Assembly: GCF_002021565.1 (NCBI RefSeq)
Contig: NZ_MSZX01000012.1
Location: 62,027 to 126,026 of the forward strand
Length of the DNA stretch: 64,000 nt
Source: Paenibacillus selenitireducens
Lineage (GTDB): Bacteria; Bacillota; Bacilli; Paenibacillales; Paenibacillaceae
Reading direction: 5' to 3'
Shown here piece after piece: positions 54,742 to 64,000 of this stretch (positions are counted from its first letter, which is position 1; each line of letters begins with the position of its first letter). The notes under the pieces were generated by a model. That model was not told the origin of the DNA. It was given only the letters and a program-made list of their open reading frames with translations, and did no database searches. Made by a program: the position numbers and the translations under genes.

Positions 54742-54897
54742 GTGAACAATAGTTTTGATATGAAAAAAGAAAGATCGAAACTTGATATAATAGACGGATT
54801 AAACATTATGTCATTAAAACATCCAGTAGGAAGTCATTTTTTAAATATACCGTCTAAACTTAGTAGCATCGATCCAGCCCTTGGAGGAAGCCCTTAA
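54742..54897 (+). CDS. Possible small gene, 51 residues
   Basis: GTG 54742 with AAGG eight bases upstream opens a 51-codon frame. The N-terminal part is charged (KKERSKLDIIDGLN) and the end reads SSIDPALGGSP. No cysteines. It is divergent from the maturase gene. It could be a further peptide of the island, or the start of a gene lost by deletion. Confidence 0.3.
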   Translation: MNNSFDMKKERSKLDIIDGLNIMSLKHPVGSHFLNIPSKLSSIDPALGGSP

Positions 54898-54980
54898 CGC
54901 ATCGAATATATTCTTGTTCTGATTTATTGCATCACTAGAGAATTATTACCAATGAATTTCATGCTGAAGGAATAAGCAAA

Positions 54981-55378
54981 CTAACTCTTCTCTCTACGTT
55001 TAATTCTGCGATAGAAATTTAACATCTGATTGATTTGCTCATCACTAAATACTTCAACCTTCACATCATCTTTCAATAACCTAACTTTCTTAGCTGGACT
55101 ACTCTTTATTACCTCACACTCCACCATGTAGTTAAAGAAGGCTCTCATCCTCATTAGCTTTGTTTTTACGCTACCTGCTTTATTCTCTTTGTCCTGGCAA
55201 TGAATCAAATAACTTTTCACATGCCTTTGTGTTATATTCTCTACATTGACTACTCCCTGCCAACACAGTAATTGATAAACTCACCGAGTAATGTTTGGTA
55301 ATTTCTAATGTTCACCTTAGTCGTATTCTTAAACTTTCGGTCATCTAGAAAATCCTTAAATGCAAACTTTAACAACAC
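54981..55378 (-). pseudogene. Tyrosine recombinase (integrase) remnant
   Basis: The minus strand encodes an N-terminal core-binding domain of an XerC/phage-type integrase: MLLKFAFKDFLDDRKFKNTT and LLGEFINYC, then a one-base frameshift, then NITQRHVKSYL, RMRAFFNYMVECEVIKSSPAKK and FSDEQINQML. It stops at YRRIKRREKS before the catalytic domain. Frameshifted and truncated, so inactive. It starts right after the groEL terminator, the position of an integrase that used the groEL 3' end as attachment site. Confidence 0.88.
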
Positions 55379-55414
55379 AAAAAACCACTCCCTAATAAAA
55401 TTATTAAGAAGTGG
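55376..55414 (-). terminator. Terminator downstream of groEL
   Basis: ACCACT / AGTGGT with an inner AATAA / TTATT pairing, followed on the minus strand by TTTTTTG. About 125 bp after the groEL stop; the counterpart of 44553-44587. Confidence 0.7.
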
Positions 55415-55514
55415 TCATTGCTTGATTTATTATTTATAACTGTGACTGCTTCTTAAATCAGGGTCAGAATAACCTCAATTTAAGGAGCAATTTGGTCAGA
55501 CGTTTTAGAACAGA

Positions 55515-55530
55515 AAGGCTGGGAAGCCTT
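55515..55530 (-). terminator. Short hairpin directly after groEL
   Basis: AAGGCT / AGCCTT around a 4-base loop, seven bases after the groEL stop, followed by TTCTGTTCT on the minus strand. A weak terminator or 3' stabilising stem. Confidence 0.45.
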
Positions 55531-55537
55531 GTCAGTC

Positions 55538-57181
<1,644 letters not shown>

Positions 57182-57217
57182 CTAATTTGTTGTTCATGAT
57201 AACGCTGGTTGGTTCAA

Positions 57218-57499
57218 TTAGCCGATAATCGCGTGGATATCGCTTTCTTTCATAATCAAATATTCTTTACCTTCAAACTTCACTTCTGTGCCAGCATATT
57301 TCGAGAAAATAATGCGGTCTCCTTCTTTCACTTCAAGAGGAACACGAACGCCGTCTTTCAATGCGCCGATGCCTACAGCAACTACTTTACCCTCTTGCGG
57401 TTTGTCCTTAGCGGAGTCTGGCAGTACGATTCCGAATGCCGTTGTTTCTTCTTTCTCGATTGCTTCAACTAATACGCGTTCACCTAAAGGTCTGATCAT
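57218..57499 (-). CDS. groS: Co-chaperonin GroES
   Basis: 93 residues with [18 protein letters not shown], the mobile-loop region [19 protein letters not shown] and the [17 protein letters not shown] end typical of GroES. First gene of the groESL operon, 51 bp before groEL. Confidence 0.97.
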   Translation of the reverse strand: MIRPLGERVLVEAIEKEETTAFGIVLPDSAKDKPQEGKVVAVGIGALKDGVRVPLEVKEGDRIIFSKYAGTEVKFEGKEYLIMKESDIHAIIG

Positions 57500-57555
57500 G
57501 AAAAATAGCCTCCTTTAAAATATGTTGTTATGCATTGTACGCTATGTGTAATGTA

Positions 57556-57582
57556 TTAGCACTCGACATAGGATAGTGCTAA
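57556..57582. promoter_or_regulatory. CIRCE operator (HrcA site)
   Basis: TTAGCACTC, nine bases, then TAGTGCTAA: the CIRCE inverted repeat with a single mismatch to GAGTGCTAA. It lies between the groES promoter and start codon, so heat-shock control by HrcA is expected. Confidence 0.95.
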
Positions 57583-57593
57583 TAACAAGTTTT

Positions 57594-57622
57594 ATGATAC
57601 CTATTTTACGGAAATATTTCAA
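57594..57622 (-). promoter_or_regulatory. Promoter of groESL
   Basis: TTGAAA (57622-57617), 17 bases, TATCAT (57599-57594), immediately upstream of CIRCE. Confidence 0.8.
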
Positions 57623-57744
57623 GTCCTTTTAGCCAAATTTACACCAAATTTTCTCGAAATCCATCTTTATACACACCCTAGACATTCTATCCATCGAAAT
57701 GCAAATTATGCCAGTTTACCAAAAAACGCCTAACGTGTCCAACG

Positions 57745-58530
57745 TTAAGCGTCTTGATTCTGTAGGTCTTCTTGTTCAAACTCCTCTTCCCATGCTTGTT
57801 CTCGTGCAAGCTGTTTCCTGTAGACGATCGAGGACATCCATACGCTGAACTCATATAATAAAATGAGCGGGATAGCCACGAGCGAATCGGATATCAGATC
57901 CGGCGGTGTAATGACCACACCAATGAAGATCAGAGCAAAATAAGCGACCCTGCGCATTTTGCGAAGTCTCTTCGGATTGACAATACGGATCTTCGTCAAG
58001 AACATAATCACGATCGGCAGCTCAAACAATAAGGATATCGGAATAATGATATTGAACAAAAACGAGAAATATTGCGTAACACCGTAGGTTTCTACAAGGC
58101 CCATATGCTTCGACATATCCGTCGTAAAGTTAAAGGCGAGCGGAAACACCACATAATAAGAAAAAGCGACTCCCGCTAAAAAAAGCAGAAGCACAAAAGG
58201 AATGTATTGCACCGTTCCTTTACGTTCAATTTCACGAAGGCCCGGACGAACAAATAACCAGACCTGATAGAACGTAAAAGGCAATCCGACGATCAGTCCG
58301 ATTACAAAAGCAAATTTCATATATATGCCGATGGCGTCCCACATGGAGAAAGCATGAAAACTCATGTCTTTTACAGGGGCAATCGTAATCAAATAATTAT
58401 AAATCGGATCCGTCACGATGAATCCAAGAATCATCCCAAGGACTAATACGATCAGGATATAGAAGATCCGTTTTCTTAGCTCACCGATATGTTCCCATAC
58501 CGTCATATCATCTACTTGCTGCCCTGTCAT
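57745..58530 (-). CDS. tatC: Sec-independent translocase subunit TatC
   Basis: 261 residues with six membrane helices. The N-terminus TVWEHIGELRKRIFYI carries the conserved HxxELRxR signal-peptide-binding motif. RFALVFGxxFE-type sequence is represented by FNIIIPISLLFELPIVIMFL. With TatA it exports folded twin-arginine proteins. It lies 19 bp downstream of tatA. Confidence 0.94.
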   Translation of the reverse strand: MTGQQVDDMTVWEHIGELRKRIFYILIVLVLGMILGFIVTDPIYNYLITIAPVKDMSFHAFSMWDAIGIYMKFAFVIGLIVGLPFTFYQVWLFVRPGLREIERKGTVQYIPFVLLLFLAGVAFSYYVVFPLAFNFTTDMSKHMGLVETYGVTQYFSFLFNIIIPISLLFELPIVIMFLTKIRIVNPKRLRKMRRVAYFALIFIGVVITPPDLISDSLVAIPLILLYEFSVWMSSIVYRKQLAREQAWEEEFEQEDLQNQDA

Positions 58531-58549
58531 ACAACCACCACGCTAAACA

Positions 58550-58813
58550 TTAGTCAGGTAAACGTTTGTTATTCACTTGCTGCGGATCTGCAGACGTTGA
58601 CGCTGGAGCACTATCCACACTCCGAACTTCACGCTTCGCTGGCTTACGGTCCTCTTCATCATCCGTATCCGAGATAATGTCACGCGCACCTTCTTTGAAC
58701 TCACGCAATGTCCGGCCTACAGCGCGACCTAATTGCGGAAGCTTGTTCGGTCCGAACAACAACAACGCTACAATAATAAGCAAAATAAAGCCTGTAACTC
58801 CGATGCCTCCCAC
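58550..58813 (-). CDS. tatA: Twin-arginine translocase subunit TatA
   Basis: 87 residues: a short N-terminus, one membrane helix (TGFILLIIVALLLF), the conserved FGPNKLPQLGRAVG hinge/amphipathic helix and an acidic tail. A GTG at 58822 overlaps the AGGGGAG site; GTG 58813, eight bases further, is the better start. Operon with tatC. Confidence 0.92.
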   Translation of the reverse strand: MGGIGVTGFILLIIVALLLFGPNKLPQLGRAVGRTLREFKEGARDIISDTDDEEDRKPAKREVRSVDSAPASTSADPQQVNNKRLPD

Positions 58814-58861
58814 TTGACACACTCCCCTTGTTCACTTCTTCAAGCTACTGTCCCTATTCCA

Positions 58862-59893
58862 TTAACAACCGATTAACCCACCGTATCCCATGTCAATGAT
58901 ATCCTGTTCTTCAATTACATCTCCCGCCAAAATGCGCGGCAGCAGGACATCAAATGATGTGAACGGATCATGCATGACACAGCCCGGCAAGCCTAAAATC
59001 GGGATGCCCTCTAAATAGCCCATTAAGAGCATGGAGCCTGGCAACATAGGCGTTCCGTAGCGTATAATCTCTGCGCCTGCTTGCCGTATGGCTCCAGGAG
59101 TTCGATCATCCGGATCCACGGACATCCCACCTGTTAGCAGTATCATATCACACATTTGTTGCCTCAAATAGGAAATTTCCGTGACAATTTTCACCAAATC
59201 ATCCGTCACAAAACGTTGTTCGACAATTTCCGATCCGAAGGCTTCCACCTTCGCACGAACAACGGGGCCGAACTTATCTTGAATCCTCCCGTGAAAGACC
59301 TCGCTCCCTGTCGTAATGAGACCTACACGGTGTTTGATGAAAGGACGCACTTGAATAACGGCTTGATCTGCCTGCGATTTCGGATTACGAAGCGCAGCAC
59401 TCAGACGCTCGACTTCTTCCATTTTGGATTGCTTCGTAATTAAAGGAATGACACGTGTTGCCGCAAGCGATTGGCCGGGTTGTACGACGGTGTTCGTCTT
59501 GATTGTGGCTAATGCGATATCTCCCAGCCCATTGATGGCATCTACCGTCGGTTTATGTATTTGAGCTAACCCATGAATCTGGGATTTAATCGACACTTTT
59601 CCTTCATAAGGATCCGTGAGCACCGTGTTGTCACCTTGAAGCGCCCGTGCCATACGTAATGCCGCATCGTCCTCATGGATCTCATCCTCAGCCAGTTCAA
59701 TGGCATAGATATGTGCCTTCCCGATATCTAATAGCTTCGGAATGTCTTCGTGCGTGATTCGGTGACCTTTACGAAACAGCCGGCCTTTGAACTGCCCCGG
59801 GATGATCTGCGTCAAATCATGCGCTAGCACCATCCCGATCGCCTCTTCGACAGGAACTTCACGTAAGGTTGAGGTCAGCCCGTGCTTAGTCAT
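58862..59893 (-). CDS. MoeA/MogA-fold molybdopterin-binding protein
   Basis: 343 residues. The C-terminal half has the MoCF-biosynthesis fold: RVGLITTGSEVFHGRIQDKF, ILLTGGMSVDPDDRTPGAI and ILGLPGCVMHDPFTSFD. The N-terminal part (EVPVEEAIGMVLAHDLTQI) resembles MoeA's start, but the protein is shorter than MoeA (~400). It may act in molybdenum insertion or as a MoeA-like protein of unknown role. ATG 59893 has AAGG upstream and overlaps the preceding mogA-like gene by 8 bp, so the two are coupled. Confidence 0.82.
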   Translation of the reverse strand: MTKHGLTSTLREVPVEEAIGMVLAHDLTQIIPGQFKGRLFRKGHRITHEDIPKLLDIGKAHIYAIELAEDEIHEDDAALRMARALQGDNTVLTDPYEGKVSIKSQIHGLAQIHKPTVDAINGLGDIALATIKTNTVVQPGQSLAATRVIPLITKQSKMEEVERLSAALRNPKSQADQAVIQVRPFIKHRVGLITTGSEVFHGRIQDKFGPVVRAKVEAFGSEIVEQRFVTDDLVKIVTEISYLRQQMCDMILLTGGMSVDPDDRTPGAIRQAGAEIIRYGTPMLPGSMLLMGYLEGIPILGLPGCVMHDPFTSFDVLLPRILAGDVIEEQDIIDMGYGGLIGC

Positions 59894-60380
59894 TGTGATC
59901 CTTGAAGCGCCCCGTAATAATATTGAGTGCATGCGGCAATTGATCCATCACAGCATCTAAATTCTCATGGACACCCTTTGGGCTGCCTGGTAAATTCATA
60001 ATCAACGTTTTCCCGCGAATACCGCATACGCCGCGTGATAGCATGGCACGTCTCGTCTTCAGCATGGATGCCGCTCGCATCGCTTCTGCCATGCCAGGAA
60101 CCTCGCGATCAATGATCTTCAAAGTCGCTTCCGGCGTCACGTCCCGTTCCGCAAGCCCAGTCCCGCCTGTCGTAATAATAAGATGAGTTTGGAAATAGTC
60201 CACCATTTCAATGAGCGCCGCCATAATCTCGTCCTTCTCATCCGGGACAATGCGGTACTCTACAATTTCGCCACCTAATTCTTCTTCGATGAGCTCTCGA
60301 ATGACTTGCGCGCTCGTATCCTCGCGTTCACCTCTGGAGCCTTTATCACTTGCGGTTAGGATTCCTACTCTCCAGATCAT
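59886..60380 (-). CDS. MogA/MoaB-family molybdopterin adenylyltransferase
   Basis: 164 residues of the MoCF fold: RVGILTASDKGSRGEREDTS, LIITTGGTGLAERDVTPEAT and LIMNLPGSPKGVHENLDAV. Such enzymes adenylylate molybdopterin before Mo insertion. GGAGGGG supports ATG 60380 rather than the frame's first codon at 60398. It overlaps the following molybdopterin-binding gene. Confidence 0.88.
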   Translation of the reverse strand: MIWRVGILTASDKGSRGEREDTSAQVIRELIEEELGGEIVEYRIVPDEKDEIMAALIEMVDYFQTHLIITTGGTGLAERDVTPEATLKIIDREVPGMAEAMRAASMLKTRRAMLSRGVCGIRGKTLIMNLPGSPKGVHENLDAVMDQLPHALNIITGRFKDHND

Positions 60381-60488
60381 GCCGTACCCCTCCCTCACAT
60401 GGTTATTAAGCTATATATCTTACACTTGTCTTCCCAGTTGCCCTTACAGTTGCTTCTATAATAAGTGCATCTTCCTGGTGACTTAGGT

Positions 60489-61112
60489 TCATTTATGATC
60501 TATATAAAATGTCTGTTCTTCTGTAATGATATAGTCAACACGAAAATCATGGTCTTCCATGGGCACCGTATCTAATAATTGGAACTCAAACGCTAGTGCG
60601 ACACGTCGGGGTTGGCGCTCTCCATTCTCTGAAGCCTGTTGTGCCATCCGCTCCATGAATCGATCATAGTACCCGCCGCCATAGCCCATTCTCCCCCCAC
60701 CTTCATCAAATGCAAGTCCAGGAACAAGAATCCAATCCAAATTACACCATGATTCTACCGGAAAAAGCGGTAAAGTTAACTTAGGCTCACGTATTCCCCA
60801 GGTTCCGATCTCCAGATCAGCCTCGCTTCGAATGCGATAAAGCTCCAGTTGTTGTGTACTCTTGTCTACACGAGGTGCGTAGACTTCATATTTTCGATCC
60901 CAGCAGAAATGTATCAGTGGCATCAAATCGATTTCCGTTCGAAACGGGAGATAAATGAACACTTTACAGGGTCCATGATGATCCTGATTGCTATGGCTGA
61001 ATAGCTGAGCCGTCGTGCGACATATTCGTTCCGATTTGGCTTTGTGTTCGCTTGGAAGTAGTGTCTTGCGAAGATGCTCCATACGTTTGCGAATGTCATG
61101 TTTTGTTCCCAT
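60489..61112 (-). CDS. 5-formyltetrahydrofolate cyclo-ligase
   Basis: 207 residues, ATP-dependent conversion of 5-formyl-THF to 5,10-methenyl-THF. LDWILVPGLAFDEGGGRMGY and GGGYYDRFM are the family's signature around the active site. The basic N-terminus KHDIRKRMEHLRKTLL is typical. ATG 61112 is preceded by AGGGTG at a somewhat long distance; the frame opens four codons earlier. Divergent from the ABC-F gene. Confidence 0.92.
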   Translation of the reverse strand: MGTKHDIRKRMEHLRKTLLPSEHKAKSERICRTTAQLFSHSNQDHHGPCKVFIYLPFRTEIDLMPLIHFCWDRKYEVYAPRVDKSTQQLELYRIRSEADLEIGTWGIREPKLTLPLFPVESWCNLDWILVPGLAFDEGGGRMGYGGGYYDRFMERMAQQASENGERQPRRVALAFEFQLLDTVPMEDHDFRVDYIITEEQTFYIDHK

Positions 61113-61257
61113 CTTACAAATCACACCCTTAGTTTACCATTCTTCATTTACTTTCGCTAGTTTTCAGCGTTTTCCTTCCATTTCGTCGCACTTTCCCCAA
61201 ATTTCATGTACAATATGAAGTATTGAAAACGTGAACATGTGTTGGAGGTATATCGAA

Positions 61258-63195
61258 ATGCTGCTTCAAGCTTCAGGAATATCTAAAAATTATGGTGTAA
61301 CTAATATTCTTTCTAATATTAACCTATTGGTCAATGAACGGGAACGCATCGGTCTAGTCGGTGTGAACGGCGCGGGTAAATCAACCCTTCTCAAAATTAT
61401 TGCTGGTGAAATCCGGGCAGATCAAGGTCAAATTTTCAAAGCAAAAGAAACGCGCATCGGATATCTTGCCCAGAACAGCGGACTGCAATCGGAACGTTCC
61501 ATCTGGGACGAGATGCTGCATGTCTTCGCTCATTTAATAGAGACGGAGAAGGAGCTTCGTTCCTTAGAAGAACAAATTGCCGATCCGGCACTCATGGCCG
61601 ATGAGAAAAAATACGCGGATACGTTAAACCGTTACTCCACGCGTTCGGATTGGTTCCGTGAACAAGGCGGCTATGAGATGGAGACACGCATCCGTTCCAT
61701 TTTGCATGGCATGGGGTTTGGAAGCTTCTCTTTTGACACCCCCATTCGCACACTAAGCGGCGGACAGAAAACACGCCTTGCCCTTGCTCGTATTCTGCTC
61801 CAAGCGCCAGATGTCCTCATGTTGGATGAGCCGACGAACTATCTGGATATTGAGACGTTAACCTGGCTAGAAGATTATTTACGCGGTTATTCCGGCGCCA
61901 TCGTGGTGGTATCTCATGACCGTTACTTCTTGGATGCCCTGGTCACGACCATTGTCGAAATTGAGCGTCATCAATCGAAGCGATTCACAGGCAACTATAG
62001 CAAATACATCGAGCTCAAAGCAGCCGACTATGAAATTCAGAGTAAACATTATGAACGTCAACAGAATGAAATTGCGAAGATGGAAGATTTCATTCAGAAA
62101 AACATTGTTCGTGCGACCACGACCAAACGGGCACAGAGCCGACGCAAAGCCCTAGAGAAAATAGAACGACTCGATAAGCCGTTAGGCGATTTGAAGAAGG
62201 CATCCTTCACCTTCGAGGTGGAACAGACGACAGGAAAAGAAGTCCTTCAGGTGAATGACCTTTCCATGTCGTACCCGAATAAAGGCAGCTTATTCCAGCA
62301 TGTCTCGCTTGATATGCGCCGGGGTGAGACGGTCGCACTGATCGGTCCGAACGGGATTGGCAAGTCCACCTTATTGAAAGCTCTGGTGGGTCAATTAGAA
62401 CCTACGAACGGATCCATCTTCTGGGGAACGAATGTGAAGATCGGGTATTACGATCAGGAGCAGACAGGATTAAACCCGAATAACACGGTACTCGAGGAGC
62501 TCTGGTCGAACTATTCACACCTAGAAGAGGCTCGCATCCGTACGGTGCTCGGAAATTTCCTGTTCAGTGGCGAAGACGTATTGAAAAAAGTCATGGCGCT
62601 AAGCGGCGGGGAGAAAGCGCGAGTCTCTTTGGCGAAGCTCATGTTGAAGAAAGCCAACGTGCTCATCCTGGATGAGCCTACGAACCATTTGGACCTCTTT
62701 AGTAAAGAAGTCCTCGAATCGGCCTTAATGGACTATGACGGCACATTGCTATTCATCTCACATGACCGATACTTCCTTAATAAAATGGCAGAGCGTATCG
62801 TCGAACTGTCGCCCACAGGAACGCAACATTTCCTAGGAAATTACGATGACTATGTCGAAAAGAAACAAGAACTTGCCGAGATGCAAGCAGAAGCTTTATT
62901 AATCGCAAGCAAAGATAGTGCTGCCAATACTGCGACAGATAAGACAACAAGTGCATCATCCTTCGAAGATAATAAGCAAGCAAAACGCGAAGAACGCAGC
63001 AGACAACGTCGTCAAGAACAGCTTGAGGCGGAAATCGCGCAGCTCGAAGAGGAAATCACGGAACTTGAGCACCAATTAACGCTTCCTGAAGTTTATCAAG
63101 ATTATGTGGTTGTACAGGAAACACAAGCGAAAATTGACGAGAAAAAAGCCCGTTTAACCCTAACTTATGAGCATTGGGAAGAGACCATGGCTTAG
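61258..63195 (+). CDS. ydiF: ABC-F family ATPase (YdiF-like)
   Basis: 645 residues with two ATPase domains and no membrane segment. Walker A: GVNGAGKST and GPNGIGKST. Signatures: LSGGQKTRLALARIL and LSGGEKARVSLAKLM. Walker B: VLMLDEPTNYLD and VLILDEPTNHLD. A charged linker lies between them, and a C-terminal coiled coil (~560-640; EAEIAQLEEEITELEHQL) follows. ABC-F proteins act on the ribosome as translation factors. GGAGG at 61244 supports ATG 61258. In Bacillus the ydiF gene also lies near tat and groESL, which fits this neighbourhood. Confidence 0.9.
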   Translation: MLLQASGISKNYGVTNILSNINLLVNERERIGLVGVNGAGKSTLLKIIAGEIRADQGQIFKAKETRIGYLAQNSGLQSERSIWDEMLHVFAHLIETEKELRSLEEQIADPALMADEKKYADTLNRYSTRSDWFREQGGYEMETRIRSILHGMGFGSFSFDTPIRTLSGGQKTRLALARILLQAPDVLMLDEPTNYLDIETLTWLEDYLRGYSGAIVVVSHDRYFLDALVTTIVEIERHQSKRFTGNYSKYIELKAADYEIQSKHYERQQNEIAKMEDFIQKNIVRATTTKRAQSRRKALEKIERLDKPLGDLKKASFTFEVEQTTGKEVLQVNDLSMSYPNKGSLFQHVSLDMRRGETVALIGPNGIGKSTLLKALVGQLEPTNGSIFWGTNVKIGYYDQEQTGLNPNNTVLEELWSNYSHLEEARIRTVLGNFLFSGEDVLKKVMALSGGEKARVSLAKLMLKKANVLILDEPTNHLDLFSKEVLESALMDYDGTLLFISHDRYFLNKMAERIVELSPTGTQHFLGNYDDYVEKKQELAEMQAEALLIASKDSAANTATDKTTSASSFEDNKQAKREERSRQRRQEQLEAEIAQLEEEITELEHQLTLPEVYQDYVVVQETQAKIDEKKARLTLTYEHWEETMA

Positions 63196-63203
63196 AAATC
63201 GAG

Positions 63204-63464
63204 TTGTGCACAGCATTATCCACAGAAAAAGTGAATAACTTTATCCACCTTGCGGCCTAATTGGCCGCATTTTTTATTGATTTATCGGGTTTAAAAGGCC
63301 TATTTCCAGAATTATTCACTTTTTTGTCCACATTATCCACAATATCAACATGAAAAAGGTGAAAAAGCTATCCCCCATTTGCAAAAATCTCGCACCACTG
63401 GGCGCCGTCGTATTGAATCACTTATTCACAGTTTTGATCTAATATGTGGATAACTTTGTCCACA
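63204..63464. promoter_or_regulatory. DnaA-box cluster
   Basis: Three perfect TTATCCACA boxes (63216-63224 and 63333-63341 on plus; 63445-63453 on minus). Close variants: TTATTCACA (63422), TTGTCCACA (63324 and 63456), TTATCCACC (63241), TTATTCACT (63312) and TTGTGCACA (63204). All lie in 260 bp of non-coding DNA. No replication gene is near, so this is not oriC. It is more likely a DnaA-titrating or regulatory cluster. Confidence 0.85.
63251..63276 (+). terminator. Terminator of the ABC-F gene
   Basis: TGCGGCC / GGCCGCA around TAATT, followed by seven T, 55 bp after the stop. Confidence 0.9.
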
Positions 63465-63630
63465 AGGTCATAGGAGTAACTACTAATTCTAACTTTAACC
63501 CCTGTCTGTACATGAGAAAACCTCTATCGAGGCCTTTCAAAGATGAGCGACCGCGATTGGGTATAGGTCTTATCGCTAATAAGAAAGTCGTTTTCGAACG
63601 CCGAAAGCTAATACTTTCTTATGTAAGTCA

Positions 63631-63660
63631 AAAAAAGTCGAATCCTACGATTCGACTTTT
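63631..63660. terminator. Bidirectional terminator upstream of the window-edge gene's end
   Basis: AAAAGTCGAATC / GATTCGACTTTT, a 12-bp perfect stem around CTAC with T-runs in both directions. It could end the leuA-like transcript coming from the right. Confidence 0.7.
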
Positions 63661-63818
63661 CCCACTTTCAGCTCTTGAACCCATTCTCAATTCCAAGGAA
63701 TTCTTCATAATACTCGCATGCCAAGATGCATTGAATGACGATGACGAACCTGTGACTCGAGTTCTAGACCGTTGTCGTTGGTATTTCACCTATTGAAGGT
63801 CATGATCATCATTGTACC

Positions 63819-64000
63819 CTACTCTTCACGAGCTGCGGCTGTCTCCTCCTCTTGATCCATACCAGGATGCATTTCATAAACCGCTTGATTGCAAGCTGAA
63901 ATATAAGCTTGTGCGGAGGCTAACAGAATATCCTGATGCATGGAAGTACCTCGGTAGCTTTCCTCATTATGAATGATGGTCACGATCGCTTCACCATGAG
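63819..64000 (-). CDS. Partial 2-isopropylmalate synthase-like protein (C-terminal end)
   Basis: The minus strand encodes 59 residues up to a stop at 63819: HGEAIVTIIHNEESYRGTSM, then HQDILLASAQAYISACNQAV and an acidic tail. This matches the C-terminal regulatory (LeuA dimer) domain of 2-isopropylmalate synthase or citramalate synthase, where leucine binds. The rest of the gene lies beyond the window. The two enzymes cannot be told apart from this part alone. Confidence 0.7.
   Translation of the reverse strand, partial: HGEAIVTIIHNEESYRGTSMHQDILLASAQAYISACNQAVYEMHPGMDQEEETAAAREE

Noticed and set aside
63446-63796. 116-codon plus-strand frame after the DnaA boxes
   Set aside because: It starts within DnaA boxes, crosses a strong bidirectional terminator, has no ribosome binding site and no recognisable protein sequence.

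Overview
The window looks like a chromosomal segment of a low-to-mid GC Gram-positive, endospore-lineage bacterium, most likely Paenibacillus or a close relative. This rests on the gene repertoire: two SLH-anchored surface glycosidases, a YesM/YesN-controlled sugar ABC cluster without its own ATPase, an aa3-type quinol oxidase (qoxABCD), a T-box in front of tyrS, CIRCE-controlled groESL next to tatAC and an ABC-F gene, and AGGAGG-type ribosome binding sites throughout. No rRNA, tRNA or CRISPR array was seen.

Layout. 0-4 kb: a GbsR/OpcR-type repressor divergent from an opuA glycine betaine importer. 4-8 kb: an SDR oxidoreductase, an SLH-anchored GH18 protein and cysteine synthase. 8-12 kb: qoxABCD. 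12-15.3 kb: a rearranged stretch with two copies of a ~222-bp structured element, a duplicated 3' end of the downstream LCP gene, and an ECF sigma/anti-sigma pair apparently dropped into a hairpin. 15.3-18.7 kb: LCP, cupin and a 50-residue membrane peptide under an operator-rich promoter, then yoaK and an epimerase. 18.8-23.4 kb: a GGDEF/HD-GYP protein, a 31-residue peptide, a DUF5317 protein and T-box-controlled tyrS. 23.4-35.1 kb: an 1818-residue GHL10 surface protein with 255-bp internal repeats, and a very large Ser/Thr-kinase-like/AAA/GAF/histidine-kinase sensor with its LuxR-type response regulator. 35.3-44.3 kb: one long sugar-uptake and sugar-modification operon (two permeases, YesM, YesN, binding protein, isomerase, dehydrogenase).

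44.5-55.5 kb is a genomic island. It is flanked by a perfect repeat of the groEL 3' end, with an integrase remnant at each side, a guaA 3' fragment, a broken resolvase and strongly AT-rich cargo. The cargo includes a TPR protein with a HEPN-like C-terminus (possible defence gene), an unknown membrane protein, and a compact RiPP locus: radical SAM/SPASM maturase, two paralogous 49-residue precursors with five equally spaced cysteines, an ABC exporter without a peptidase domain, and a CPBP protease. I consider the RiPP locus the best candidate for an undescribed system.

55.5-64 kb returns to housekeeping genes: groEL-groES, tatC-tatA, two molybdopterin-related genes, 5-formyl-THF cyclo-ligase and an ABC-F ATPase. 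A DnaA-box cluster follows, then the 3' end of a leuA-like gene running off the window.
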